NCBI GenBank assembly: GCA_002791475.1 | Contig: PFXE01000013.1 | Location: 1 to 14,228, forward strand | Length of the DNA stretch: 14,228 bases | Direction of reading: 5' to 3' | From: Candidatus Zambryskibacteria bacterium CG_4_9_14_3_um_filter_40_16 | GTDB taxonomy: Bacteria > Patescibacteriota > Minisyncoccia > Phycocordibacterales > Zambryskibacteraceae | The notes under the pieces: model-generated | What the model saw: the letters and a program-made list of their open reading frames with translations, nothing else | What the model was told of the DNA's origin: nothing | Database searches by the model: none | Translations under genes and position numbers: made by a program | Part shown: piece after piece, positions 5,668 to 13,421 of the stretch | Numbering within the stretch: the first letter of the stretch is position 1 | Layout of the letters: every line of letters starts with the position of its first letter

Positions 5668-7380
5668 TTATTCTAAATATTGTGGGGTATTGATTTTCAT
5701 CCAGTCAAAGAGCTGGCGAATTACAAATGTAGCACCTATCGTATTGCTACTGCTTCCACTTTCCATCACCACAGCAAAAGCGTAACGAGGGTTTTTGTAC
5801 GGAAAATATCCAATACTCCATGAATTTACAAAATTCTTTGCCACGCCCAGTTCAGCTGTTCCCGTTTTAGCGGCAATTTCCAGTCCTTGTATATTAAGAC
5901 CGGAAGCCGTACCTTCCGTGACTGCCAATCTCATACCCTCTCTAATAATCTGCAAATTATCGCCATCAAACGGCAATTTGTTATATTCTATTTCTTCGTC
6001 TTTTTCCAGTTGGCGAACAGTTGGCGCTAAAAGATACCCACCGTTTGCAATTGAGGCCACAGCTCTTACGGACTGTATAACGGTAATTTGGAAACCATAT
6101 TGCCCTATAGATGAATTATATGTATCACCGAGTCTCCAATTGCCGTCTTCAAAAGTTTTTTCTTTCCATTCTGGATTTGGCACATTACCCACCACCTCTC
6201 CTTCAATATCAATTCCCGTTTCAAAACCAAAACCAAAAGTTTTGATATAGTCGTTAATTTTGCTTATTCCCAATCCCTGCTGATCTTCAAAACCACCCCC
6301 CACCGCATAAAAATAAACATCTGAAGAAACAGCCAGAGCATGCCTGAGATCTACCCAACCGTGCGCTTTCCAGTCCTTAAAAATAGAGCTTTTTGTTCTG
6401 TCGTACGGATTTGGGATAGAAATAGAACCGGTGCTAAGAATTTGCTTCAGAGGATTTATAATGTTTTCCTCCAACACCCCTGTCGCGATAAACGGTTTAA
6501 TTATTGAGCCAGGCGTATAAAGACCGGAAACAGCACGATTAATAAACGGGTTGTTCTTATCTTCAATAAAACCATTTATGGCTGTTTTGTCTTTGCCTTG
6601 GGTTAATATTTCTGAACTAAACTCCGGATAGCTTGTTAAAGACAATAACTCCCCTGTTTTAATATCCATTATTGCGCCCGCTCCACCACGGAAACCACGG
6701 TCTTGGGCTGTTTGTTTTATAAAATTAAAAAATTTTTCATTTAACTTACTATCAACGGCTAATTTTACATTTTTTCCATCTTTCGGTGGGTCAAGAACGC
6801 TTTCCGATTGCAAATTACCCAAAGCATCAATTTCTATAATCTTAAGACCATTTCTTCCTGACAAATGCTCGTCGTAGCTGGATTCCACACCGCTTTTGCC
6901 GTGGTACTTATCATCGTAATAAAAACCGCTACTATCCAAAGATGGGTATTTGATATACCCAACGAGATGTGAAAGCCCTTCGGTGTTCGCATAATGCCTA
7001 AGAGAAAAATCTCCGTCCGGATTAAGACCATTGTAAGCAAGTTGTTCCCCATTCCGGTCAAGCACGAGACCACGATTGGCAAAAATTACCGTATGTTTAA
7101 GACTATTATTTTCACTCTTAATCCCAAAGGAATCACCGTTTGTAACTTGCAAAGCCCATAATTTCCCCAAAAAGACAAAGCCAACCAACAAAAATGTAAT
7201 ACTTACAAAAAGAAAAGTTCTTTGCGACAGTGGTTTTTCCATCCGTCCCTCAAATTGATTTGTATCAAAGTGCGGTAAATTGCTTGAATCAAGAAAGATT
7301 TCATCGGGGTCAATTTCACTACCCCTGGAGGTTTCCAGAGACAGTATCTTCATAAATTTCTTTTTCCATAACCTATGCAT
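5668..7380 (-). CDS. mrdA: Penicillin-binding protein 2 (elongation transpeptidase)
   Basis: This is a class B penicillin-binding protein that cross-links side-wall peptidoglycan with the RodA-MreBCD machinery. Counted from ATG 7380 (570 residues), an unusual acidic cytoplasmic tail of about 53 residues precedes the membrane anchor (about 54-76). The pedestal begins with RGLVLDRNG (103-111). The catalytic motifs are S292-I-I-K295, S352-S-D354 and K505-T-G507. SxD in place of SxN is common in the PBP2 branch and separates it from the ftsI gene of this window. An in-frame TTG at 7392 overlaps the preceding stop as TTGA and has AAGG upstream, so a start four residues earlier is possible. Its position directly behind mreB, mreC and the mreD-position gene supports an elongation role. 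Confidence 0.95.
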   Translation of the reverse strand: MHRLWKKKFMKILSLETSRGSEIDPDEIFLDSSNLPHFDTNQFEGRMEKPLSQRTFLFVSITFLLVGFVFLGKLWALQVTNGDSFGIKSENNSLKHTVIFANRGLVLDRNGEQLAYNGLNPDGDFSLRHYANTEGLSHLVGYIKYPSLDSSGFYYDDKYHGKSGVESSYDEHLSGRNGLKIIEIDALGNLQSESVLDPPKDGKNVKLAVDSKLNEKFFNFIKQTAQDRGFRGGAGAIMDIKTGELLSLTSYPEFSSEILTQGKDKTAINGFIEDKNNPFINRAVSGLYTPGSIIKPFIATGVLEENIINPLKQILSTGSISIPNPYDRTKSSIFKDWKAHGWVDLRHALAVSSDVYFYAVGGGFEDQQGLGISKINDYIKTFGFGFETGIDIEGEVVGNVPNPEWKEKTFEDGNWRLGDTYNSSIGQYGFQITVIQSVRAVASIANGGYLLAPTVRQLEKDEEIEYNKLPFDGDNLQIIREGMRLAVTEGTASGLNIQGLEIAAKTGTAELGVAKNFVNSWSIGYFPYKNPRYAFAVVMESGSSSNTIGATFVIRQLFDWMKINTPQYLE

Positions 7381-7388
7381 AAATAATC

Positions 7389-7655
7389 TCAAAATGAAAA
7401 CCTTGTTTTAATTGAATAAGAAAGCAAAAACAAGATAACTGCAAAAATAGAAAATATATTGGACAAAACAAAAGACCCGCCACTATTCCCATACAAGCTG
7501 TCCATCGCAAGAGCTGGTATAAAAATCTCGTAAAAAGACCTAAAGAGGAAAAGGCCTAAAATAACCAAAATTGAAGACAGCCACCACGGCAAAACAAAAA
7601 CCGCCAACAGAACAACCAGGTCATATATTATTCTAAAAATTATATCTTTTTTCAT
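7389..7655 (-). CDS. Small membrane protein in the mreD position
   Basis: This 88-residue protein has about three hydrophobic segments (about residues 6-25, 27-45 and 62-80) with an acidic and aromatic stretch between the second and third (FYEIFIPALAMDSLYG). It lies exactly where mreD is expected, between mreC and mrdA. MreD proteins usually have about 160 residues and five or six membrane spans, so this is either a halved MreD or an unrelated small replacement. The start at ATG 7655 overlaps the mreC TGA as ATGA; the earlier in-frame start at 7676 would overlap mreC by 25 bp and is less likely. The downstream overlap with the TTG alternative start of mrdA suggests tight coupling. I would not assign the name mreD on sequence alone. 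Confidence 0.85.
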   Translation of the reverse strand: MKKDIIFRIIYDLVVLLAVFVLPWWLSSILVILGLFLFRSFYEIFIPALAMDSLYGNSGGSFVLSNIFSIFAVILFLLSYSIKTRFSF

Positions 7656-8452
7656 TTCTTTTCTACTTCTACCCATTGCAATGAAAACATCTTGATTGGA
7701 ACCGAAAGGAGTAATCTTTTGAAAGAATCGGATTCCTTTTCATTAACCTTATCAACTCTAGCTATTACACTGCTTCTCATTGATGGGACGACAAAAATAT
7801 CTCCTGCAATCACATCGGTAGCCCTTGGGACAGTGAGTTCAAAATTCGCTCCGCCCTTTCCGCGCAGTGGAAAAGATAAACCGTTTCTCAAAATTTCCGC
7901 ATCCGTTACAACCCCCGCACTTGAAAATAAACCGACCTTGGCACCGCTTCCAAGAAGTTCGTCTATTTTACCAATTAGGACACCTTGGCTGTACACTCTT
8001 GCTCCAATATAAACACCCTCTTTTTTGCCAATATCCAAAACCAAAGTGTCATATGGCGTTTGCGGGGGTTTGGCCAAAACTCTGTATAATACCCTGTCAG
8101 TAGTACTGGCTTCGGTGAAAAACTTATCCATATTAGCTCTCTCGGCAAAACCGGTTTCCAAAAGAAGGATTTTGCCTTGAAGCTCGTTTATCCTTTTTTT
8201 CAAACTCTCATTTTCATTAATAAGAATGTTTTGTGAAGAAAAAAAATCAAACGGTTTTGGAAAAAACTCATTTGTATAATTCTTTGCGACCCAAAACGGT
8301 TTTGCGATTGAAGAAAAAATTGTAAAAAAAAAGTTTGGAAAAAAAAGATGAGACAGAACTAAAACAAGAACAAACCCCGCGCTAAAAATAAACGGCGCCT
8401 TAATTGCCTTGTTTTTGTTATCATTACTTTTTAGGAGGTAATTCGTCTTCAT
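7652..8452 (-). CDS. mreC: Rod shape-determining protein MreC
   Basis: MreC is a membrane-anchored scaffold that connects MreB filaments to PBP2 in the periplasm. The 266 residues show a short basic cytoplasmic tail, one membrane segment (about 20-42), a coiled coil (about 74-98: NENESLKKRINELQ) and the beta-domain of the family. The beta-domain includes LVLDIGKKEGVYIGARVYSQGVLIGKI (written here as two adjoining parts: LVLDIGKKEGVYIGARV and YSQGVLIGKI), then the VTDAEILRNG and GDIFVV strands. Length and order match MreC. The ATG at 8452 lies inside mreB, giving a 29-bp overlap. No other in-frame start lies nearby and no Shine-Dalgarno is visible, so translation probably depends on coupling to mreB. 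Confidence 0.95.
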   Translation of the reverse strand: MKTNYLLKSNDNKNKAIKAPFIFSAGFVLVLVLSHLFFPNFFFTIFSSIAKPFWVAKNYTNEFFPKPFDFFSSQNILINENESLKKRINELQGKILLLETGFAERANMDKFFTEASTTDRVLYRVLAKPPQTPYDTLVLDIGKKEGVYIGARVYSQGVLIGKIDELLGSGAKVGLFSSAGVVTDAEILRNGLSFPLRGKGGANFELTVPRATDVIAGDIFVVPSMRSSVIARVDKVNEKESDSFKRLLLSVPIKMFSLQWVEVEKK

Positions 8453-9485
8453 TAGCGATTAAAACATCATAAAATTCTTCCATATTTTCAAGAATTATAC
8501 CGGCGCCTCTAGCAACGGCAGAAAGCGGGTCCGCCGCAATATGAACTGGTATTTTTATTTCCTCTTCCAAAAGTTGTGCCAGACCCTGTATCAACGCTCC
8601 ACCGCCTGAAAGATGCATTCCTCTGTGCATTATATCAGACAAAACTTCGGGCGGGGTGGTTTCCAACACCTCCTTCGTGGCCTCGACCAAACTTGCGATA
8701 GATTGTGCTATGCTTTCTCTAATATCAGAATCGGTAATAATGACTTCTCTCGGAAGACCCGTTACAAGGTCTCTTCCTTTAACAGATGCTTCCAAAGGCA
8801 CTTCGGTAGATAGAACTGAGCCAATGGCCATTTTTATTTCTTCAGCTGTTTTTTCCCCTATCAGAATTTTGAATTCGCTTCTGATGTAGGAAATTATATC
8901 TTCGTTCAACTGGTCTCCGGCAATCCTTAAGTTTTTTGACCTTACGACTCCGCCCAACGAGATGACCGCTATGTCAGATGTACCACCCCCCATATCAAGA
9001 ACCATAGAGCCCACGGGGTCTTTTACGGGCAACCTGATACCTATTGCGGCGGCCATTGGTTCTTCTACGATATGTACCTCTCCTGCTCCGGCATTTTTTG
9101 TCGCATCCCTTACCGCTCTAATTTCAACATTAGTGATTCCTGACGGTACTCCCACCACAACCCTTGGTCCAAGGAGTTTTTTGTTATTTTTTTGAGCCCT
9201 ATTTATCAAATAAGTTATCAATTCTTCTGTGACTTCAAAATCTGAAATAACGCCATCAACCAAAGGCCTAACGGCGACAATGTGTCCTGGGGTGCGCCCC
9301 AGCATTTGCTTCGCTTCGTTTCCAACAGCGACCACTCTTCCTGTTTTTTGGTTTATTGCTACCACAGACGGCTCGTTGACCACTATCCCCTTGCCACGCA
9401 AATAAACAAGCGTATTGGCGGTTCCCAAATCAATTCCAATGTCGTTGGACAACAACCTCCTTATTTTTTCAAAATTACGCTTCAT
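8424..9485 (-). CDS. mreB: Rod shape-determining actin homologue MreB
   Basis: MreB is an actin-fold ATPase that polymerises under the membrane and guides side-wall synthesis. The 353-residue protein has phosphate-1 DIGIDLGTANT (residues 15-25), the EEPMAAAIG helix (141-149), phosphate-2 VLDMGGGTSD (162-171) and the adenosine motif HLSGGGALIQGL (291-302). It ends in DPLSAVARGAG plus a charged Pro- and Lys-rich tail. The N-terminal MKRNFEKIRRLL could act as an amphipathic membrane helix. Its start lies 8 bp after the proS stop and its end overlaps mreC. The C-terminal fragment of a second MreB is present at 14140-14228, so this genome carries at least two copies. Confidence 0.98.
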   Translation of the reverse strand: MKRNFEKIRRLLSNDIGIDLGTANTLVYLRGKGIVVNEPSVVAINQKTGRVVAVGNEAKQMLGRTPGHIVAVRPLVDGVISDFEVTEELITYLINRAQKNNKKLLGPRVVVGVPSGITNVEIRAVRDATKNAGAGEVHIVEEPMAAAIGIRLPVKDPVGSMVLDMGGGTSDIAVISLGGVVRSKNLRIAGDQLNEDIISYIRSEFKILIGEKTAEEIKMAIGSVLSTEVPLEASVKGRDLVTGLPREVIITDSDIRESIAQSIASLVEATKEVLETTPPEVLSDIMHRGMHLSGGGALIQGLAQLLEEEIKIPVHIAADPLSAVARGAGIILENMEEFYDVLIANEDELPPKK

Positions 9486-9493
9486 TATAAAAA

Positions 9494-10753
9494 TTAAAAT
9501 AGTTTAGAAAAACCTTCAGACAAGACTTTGTTCTTTTCCACCAAAACACTTTTCCCTGATTTTCTTTCTTTTACCTCAATTTTGCCTTCTGATTCTGTTT
9601 TCTTGCTTATTATTAAACTATAAGGAATACCGATGAGCTCCGCATCGGCAAACTTTTCTCCCGCTCTTAAATCTCGGTCATCATAGAGGACTTCAAACTT
9701 TTTAGATAATTTTTCATAGAAACTGTCCGCTTCCGCTCGTATTTCTCCGTCTTTTGAGTCCACTATTATCAAGTGCGCTTCAAACGGAGCTATGGACGCT
9801 GGCCAGAGCAAACCCTTCTCATCCGACAAGACCTCAACCACCGCGCCCATAACCCTGCCCAAACCGATACCATAACTTCCCATAATCACAGGGACATCTT
9901 TTCCTTCTTCATTTTTAAAATTAAGACCCAACCCTTCTGAAAATTTTGTTCCAAGACTAAAAATGTTTCCAACCTCTATTGCCTTTAGTTCTTTCAGATT
10001 GGATTTCTCTAATTTTAAATTTTCTATGACATCATCGGAGTAAACTTCTTTGTTTATCGCGATACCGGTTTTCTCATCAAGATAAATGGTATCCTCTCCC
10101 GCTTCTGTCAATGTTTGAAATTCGTGGGAATATTTGCTAAAGCTCCCGCCGGAAGAAAAGGTTATAAATGTTTTTTCTCCCAGTCCCAGTCTTTCAAAAA
10201 TTTTAAAATACGATTTTTTTGATTTTTCGTAGAAATCTTGGTGCTCTTTTTCATCCCTTGAAAAAGAGTATAAATCCTTCATCAGAAATTCTCTGCCTCT
10301 TAAAATGCCACTTTTTGAGCGTAATTCGTTGCGAAACTTAGTCTGAAATTGGTATATGTAAAGGGGCAAATCTCTATAAGAATTGACATATTCCAAAAGA
10401 ATCCTGGTTAGCGGCTCTTCGTGGGTCGTTGCCAAACCAAGCTCTGTTTGGTTTTTAAGTTTTGTTTTAAACCAGTTGTCCAACAAACTATCATCCCATC
10501 TGTTCGTTTTTTCCCATATTTCTTTTTCTTGAAGCGCTGTCATTGAAATCTCTTGCCCTCCTAGTGCGTTCATTTCTTCACGGATTATTCCCTCAATTTT
10601 GTTTAGAACTCTCAAGCCAAGAGGTAAATAAGAATAAACGCCCGCCATTTCCTTGTGTATAAAACCTGCTCGTATGAGAAGCTCCGCGTTTTTGGCGGTC
10701 TCATCTTTGGGAGAATGGCGTCTTGTTTTGCTGAAAAGTTGAGATTGTTTCAT
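9494..10753 (-). CDS. proS: Prolyl-tRNA synthetase, short form without editing domain
   Basis: This class II enzyme charges tRNA-Pro. From ATG 10753 it has 419 residues. Motif 1 is AGVYSYLPLGLRVLNKIE (near residues 32-49), motif 2 is FRNELRSKSGILRGREFLMKD (given as FRNELRSKSG then ILRGREFLMKD) and motif 3 is GSYGIGLGRVMGAV. A C-terminal anticodon-binding domain contains YDDRDLRAGEKFADAELIG. Long bacterial ProRS has about 180 more residues between motifs 2 and 3 that hydrolyse mischarged Ala-tRNA-Pro; that insertion is absent here. Such short forms are known in other bacteria and usually rely on a separate deacylase. The first ATG of the frame, at 10780, adds nine residues not typical of the family, and MKQSQLFSKTRR is a usual ProS N-terminus. 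The gene heads the mreB-mreC-mrdA operon. Confidence 0.97.
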   Translation of the reverse strand: MKQSQLFSKTRRHSPKDETAKNAELLIRAGFIHKEMAGVYSYLPLGLRVLNKIEGIIREEMNALGGQEISMTALQEKEIWEKTNRWDDSLLDNWFKTKLKNQTELGLATTHEEPLTRILLEYVNSYRDLPLYIYQFQTKFRNELRSKSGILRGREFLMKDLYSFSRDEKEHQDFYEKSKKSYFKIFERLGLGEKTFITFSSGGSFSKYSHEFQTLTEAGEDTIYLDEKTGIAINKEVYSDDVIENLKLEKSNLKELKAIEVGNIFSLGTKFSEGLGLNFKNEEGKDVPVIMGSYGIGLGRVMGAVVEVLSDEKGLLWPASIAPFEAHLIIVDSKDGEIRAEADSFYEKLSKKFEVLYDDRDLRAGEKFADAELIGIPYSLIISKKTESEGKIEVKERKSGKSVLVEKNKVLSEGFSKLF

Positions 10754-10792
10754 ATTGTTTAAAGCCAACTGGATTGGCATTAAGTTATGGAA

Positions 10793-10821
10793 ATATTAGC
10801 GTACTGGAGCGTTTTGGGCAA
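10793..10821 (-). promoter_or_regulatory. Promoter of the proS-mreB-mreC-mrdA operon
   Basis: On the minus strand the -35 TTGCCC (10821-10816) and -10 TAATAT (10798-10793) are 17 bp apart. The predicted transcript start is near 10786, about 33 nt before the ATG at 10753. It lies after the terminator at 10866-10906, so it begins a new transcription unit. Confidence 0.6.
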
Positions 10822-10865
10822 ATTAACCCAATTCTATCCAAACACAGCAACAGTAAAACAAAACT

Positions 10866-10906
10866 AAAAAAAAGGGGCGTGGAATCCGTCACCAACATTA
10901 GCACCC
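10866..10906 (-). terminator. Terminator after the frr-rseP unit
   Basis: On the minus strand GGGTG (10906-10902) pairs with CGCCC (10879-10875), with one G-U pair. An inner TGG/CCA extends the stem across a bulge. Eight consecutive T residues (10873-10866) follow after one C, and more T-rich sequence comes after. It stands 17 bp after the stop of the 91-residue gene and before the proS promoter. Confidence 0.65.
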
Positions 10907-10922
10907 ACTCTTTCATTCTTTA

Positions 10923-11198
10923 TTATTTAGCAGAACCCAGCTCCCCCGCTATCTCTTCTATTACAACCAACGACTCTTTATCACAGCGGTCAAGGAAATC
11001 TTTTTCGGTTTCTATTCTGCGCTGAAAAATGTTGTTGAATTTACTTGAAAAATCATCAATCCACTTTGCCGCTTTTTCGTTTTCATTGTGTTCAATACCA
11101 TAATAATGCATCAAACCAACTTGAATAAAATTCTTCAGTTTCATAATCCTTACCGCGTCTTCTCCCGATTCATATCTTGAAGCTGTTTCTATTCCCAT
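10923..11198 (-). CDS. Hypothetical 91-residue charged protein
   Basis: I do not recognise this protein. It is small, soluble and probably all-helical. The first 30 residues are mixed, with MGIETASRYESGEDAVRIMK leading into a more hydrophobic stretch (NFIQVGLMHYYGIEH). A highly charged region then extends to the C-terminus (KAAKWIDDF, RRIETEKDFLDRCDKES). No signal peptide, membrane span or metal-binding cluster is visible. It starts 16 bp after rseP and is followed by a terminator, so it is probably the last gene of the frr-rseP unit. Lys and Glu content and codon use look like its neighbours, which argues for a real gene rather than a chance frame. Confidence 0.7.
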   Translation of the reverse strand: MGIETASRYESGEDAVRIMKLKNFIQVGLMHYYGIEHNENEKAAKWIDDFSSKFNNIFQRRIETEKDFLDRCDKESLVVIEEIAGELGSAK

Positions 11199-11214
11199 AA
11201 ATTTTAAAATGTTA

Positions 11215-12303
11215 TTAGAATAACTTTATTATATCGTTAAAGGTCACAATTACCATAAGAAGTATGAGAAGAGCAAATCCAATAGTGTTTAAGATGTTTG
11301 CAATTTTGGGTTTTATTGGAGAACCCTTTATCGCTTCAATGATTACAAACAAGATTCTTCCTCCATCCAAGGCGGGTATGGGAATAAGATTTATAACGGC
11401 TAAGTTTATGGATATAAACGCCGTGAAAGAAAGAATAAAAATGAAACCAAGTTGGGACACATCTCCAACCAAACCCACAATTCCCACAGGTCCCGCTACT
11501 TGAGAAAAATCAGCCTGTCCAGTAACTGCTTGCTTAAGAAAATCAAACAACCCTACAGTTATAGCAACCGTTAAGTTGGCGGTAGTTTGCGCTCCTTCAA
11601 CAAGGGCTTTGTGAATGGGAAGTTTTAAAATACCTATCATATCCAAGGACACACCTATTGCCTTTCTGCCGGTTACCACGCCATCTTGGGGCACGACACT
11701 GGAAGTCAGAACCTCTTTACCGCGAATGTGTTCAACTGTAATTTTTTTATCACCGTTTGCTTCAATAAAATTTGATACCGATTGGGCAGTAACATCAGTG
11801 AGCGTATTATTGTCAGATGAAATTTTAGAGATAGAGTCGCCGGCTTTTATTCCCGCGATTTCGGCGGGTGACCCCACGGCTACCGTAGTGACAACAACCT
11901 TGGGATCGGCTACCTGGTCTTGCGCTTCCGTAACGGGAGTCGGTAAACCAAAAATAAATCCCGCTGAAATCAAGAGCCATGCAAAAATAACGTTGAATAT
12001 GACTCCGGCCGATAGCACCCACACTTGAATGATTTTGGATTTGTGAATAAGGCTCCTTTCTTTTTCTGGACCGGAAATTGATTCCGCATCGGGGTTTTCT
12101 CCTAGAATTTTAACAAAACCGCCGAATGGAATGGCGTTTATGGAATACAGGGTTTCTCCTTTTTGTTTACCCCATATTCTTGGAGGAAAACCTATACCGA
12201 ACTCTCTAACCTTTATTCCGGATTTTTTGGCTACCAAAAAATGTCCGAGCTCATGGACTAGCACCAAAACCGCCAAAATTATGATAAATAATATAACTGA
12301 CAT
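11215..12303 (-). CDS. rseP: RseP-type site-2 membrane metalloprotease
   Basis: This intramembrane zinc protease cleaves transmembrane substrates; in model bacteria that means anti-sigma factors and leftover signal peptides. The 362-residue protein carries the zinc motif H17-E-L-G-H21 in its first membrane segment, a GFGG-like membrane-associated loop (IPFGGFVKILGE, about 58-69), a second span (about 95-120), one PDZ domain (about 136-205, with GSPAEIAGIKAGDSI) and two C-terminal spans. The last catalytic motif is P-A-L-D313-G-G-R. E. coli RseP has about 450 residues and two PDZ domains, so this is the shorter single-PDZ form common in Gram-positives and many other phyla. The ATG overlaps the frr stop by one base (TAATG), so translation is probably coupled. 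No uppS, cdsA or dxr lies between, unlike the common order. Confidence 0.95.
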   Translation of the reverse strand: MSVILFIIILAVLVLVHELGHFLVAKKSGIKVREFGIGFPPRIWGKQKGETLYSINAIPFGGFVKILGENPDAESISGPEKERSLIHKSKIIQVWVLSAGVIFNVIFAWLLISAGFIFGLPTPVTEAQDQVADPKVVVTTVAVGSPAEIAGIKAGDSISKISSDNNTLTDVTAQSVSNFIEANGDKKITVEHIRGKEVLTSSVVPQDGVVTGRKAIGVSLDMIGILKLPIHKALVEGAQTTANLTVAITVGLFDFLKQAVTGQADFSQVAGPVGIVGLVGDVSQLGFIFILSFTAFISINLAVINLIPIPALDGGRILFVIIEAIKGSPIKPKIANILNTIGFALLILLMVIVTFNDIIKLF

Positions 12304-12857
12304 TAATTTAATATATCTTTTTCTTTTCTTTCTGATAATTCGTCAATTGCTCTATTTGCATCATCTACCAATCTCTGCATATCTTCTTTCAAACGAAATT
12401 TCTCATCTTCGTCTATCTCCGCGTTTTTTTCTCTTTTTTGGATGTCTTCCCATATTTTTTCCCGCTCTTTTCTGACTGAAACTCTCGCCTCTTCCTGTTT
12501 TTGTTTGAGTACTTTAATCAGGGTTTCTCTCCTTTCGCTTGTAAGTTCCGGAAAGTGAACTCGCAAACCCCTCTCATCGGAAGACAGAGAGAGACCCAAC
12601 TCTGAATCATTTATGGCTTTTTCTATAGCTTTAAGTTGACCCATATCCCACGGCACAATCCTTATGCTCCTTGCGTCTTCAACCGTCACGCTCGCTATTT
12701 GGTTAATATGCATTCTTGAACCATATGATTCTACAGAAACGGCATCCAGAATAGAAGGACTCGCCCTTCCTGTACGAATAGAAGAAAACTCGTGTTTTAG
12801 CCAAGTTTCAACATCCGCCAACTTTTGTTTGAAATCAGAAAAATTGTAAACCATCAT
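12303..12857 (-). CDS. frr: Ribosome recycling factor
   Basis: RRF splits post-termination ribosomes together with EF-G. The protein of 184 residues has the conserved N-terminal FSSIRTGRASPSILD segment, the INQIASVTVEDARSIRIVPWD strand region (given as INQIASVTVED then ARSIRIVPWD), the LGLSLSSDERGLRVHFPELT block, the ERRETLIK helix and a long charged C-terminal helix pair. Length matches the family's 185. Three start codons stand in tandem (GTG 12860, ATG 12857, ATG 12854). The promoter at 12863-12890 puts the transcript start at about 12857, so the mRNA is probably leaderless and one of the two ATG codons is used. It is coupled to rseP by TAATG. Confidence 0.97.
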   Translation of the reverse strand: MMVYNFSDFKQKLADVETWLKHEFSSIRTGRASPSILDAVSVESYGSRMHINQIASVTVEDARSIRIVPWDMGQLKAIEKAINDSELGLSLSSDERGLRVHFPELTSERRETLIKVLKQKQEEARVSVRKEREKIWEDIQKREKNAEIDEDEKFRLKEDMQRLVDDANRAIDELSERKEKDILN

Positions 12858-12862
12858 CACTT

Positions 12863-12890
12863 ATTTTATCAGAGAAAAATGTTTAGGCAA
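12863..12890 (-). promoter_or_regulatory. Promoter of frr, giving a leaderless transcript
   Basis: On the minus strand the -35 TTGCCT (12890-12885) and -10 TAAAAT (12868-12863) are 16 bp apart. A start six or seven bases after the -10 falls on the tandem ATG codons of frr. The -35 begins directly after the stop of the upstream gene. Confidence 0.55.
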
Positions 12891-13412
12891 TCAAAGCTTA
12901 AAAAGTAAAATAACCGTTATTATCAAAATAATTTGAAACAAAGAACCAAGAAATTGTTTGTCGTCTATTTTGATAGATGAGTGCATAAAATTATGAAGTT
13001 TTTGAATAGAGGTTAGGGGTTCTTTCTTAATTTTATAATATAGAAACTGAAGCCCGTCTGGTAAAATACTTCCAGCTACTCCCCACAAAACAGGGTCCGA
13101 TAAACCTCTCCACAAACCTTGAGTTGTAGAAAAATCAAAAGTACTAAAAAAATGTAGAGCGAGAAACAGTCCAAGAAAAAGGTCCGGCAAAAATTTAAAT
13201 GAATCAAAAATAAAATCCCTTCCCAGTACAATATTACCGTCAAGAGCATCACCAGTAGTTGATTCTTTGCATGATGATAGAGAATATTCCCAATGAGGAA
13301 TTGCGTCTAAGATATAGTGGCTTGCCAAACCAACAGCAAAAGCGCCTATGGGGTCTGCACCTATAATTTTTGCCAACGCACCACCTACTACCGCATGTGT
13401 TGTAAATACCAT
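12891..13412 (-). CDS. Putative membrane-bound metal-dependent hydrolase (YdjM/DUF457-like)
   Basis: The 173 residues hold conserved-looking His and Asp residues at the ends of hydrophobic helices: H6 in TTHAVVGGALA, then S-H32-x3-D36-x3-H40-W (ASHYILDAIPHW). D70, a second L-P-D119 site (SILPDGLQF) and H140/H144 (LHNFMH) follow. Hydrophobic segments lie at about 21-38, 73-92, 105-125 and 155-172. This His/Asp pattern on membrane helices recalls the YdjM/LexA-binding, DUF457 family, often annotated as membrane-bound metal-dependent hydrolases with phospholipase-C-like residues. The substrate is unknown and catalysis is not proven. The gene starts 9 bp after the HolB-like gene, so the two are probably co-transcribed. 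An alternative is a structural membrane protein with retained metal ligands. Confidence 0.75.
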   Translation of the reverse strand: MVFTTHAVVGGALAKIIGADPIGAFAVGLASHYILDAIPHWEYSLSSCKESTTGDALDGNIVLGRDFIFDSFKFLPDLFLGLFLALHFFSTFDFSTTQGLWRGLSDPVLWGVAGSILPDGLQFLYYKIKKEPLTSIQKLHNFMHSSIKIDDKQFLGSLFQIILIITVILLFKL

Positions 13413-13421
13413 TTGCTTATT

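Noticed and set aside
5795..6250. 151-codon plus-strand open frame inside mrdA
   Set aside because: It is antisense to the transpeptidase domain whose motifs are intact; the Ser/Pro-rich product is typical of a reverse-complement shadow.
8432..8438. Perfect Shine-Dalgarno-like AGGAGGT on the plus strand at the mreB/mreC overlap
   Set aside because: No start codon follows at a useful distance on the plus strand, and the bases are the antisense of Pro-Pro-Lys codons ending mreB.
11615..12028. 137-codon plus-strand open frame opposite rseP
   Set aside because: It shadows the PDZ-coding region, lacks a ribosome-binding site and has no recognisable domain.
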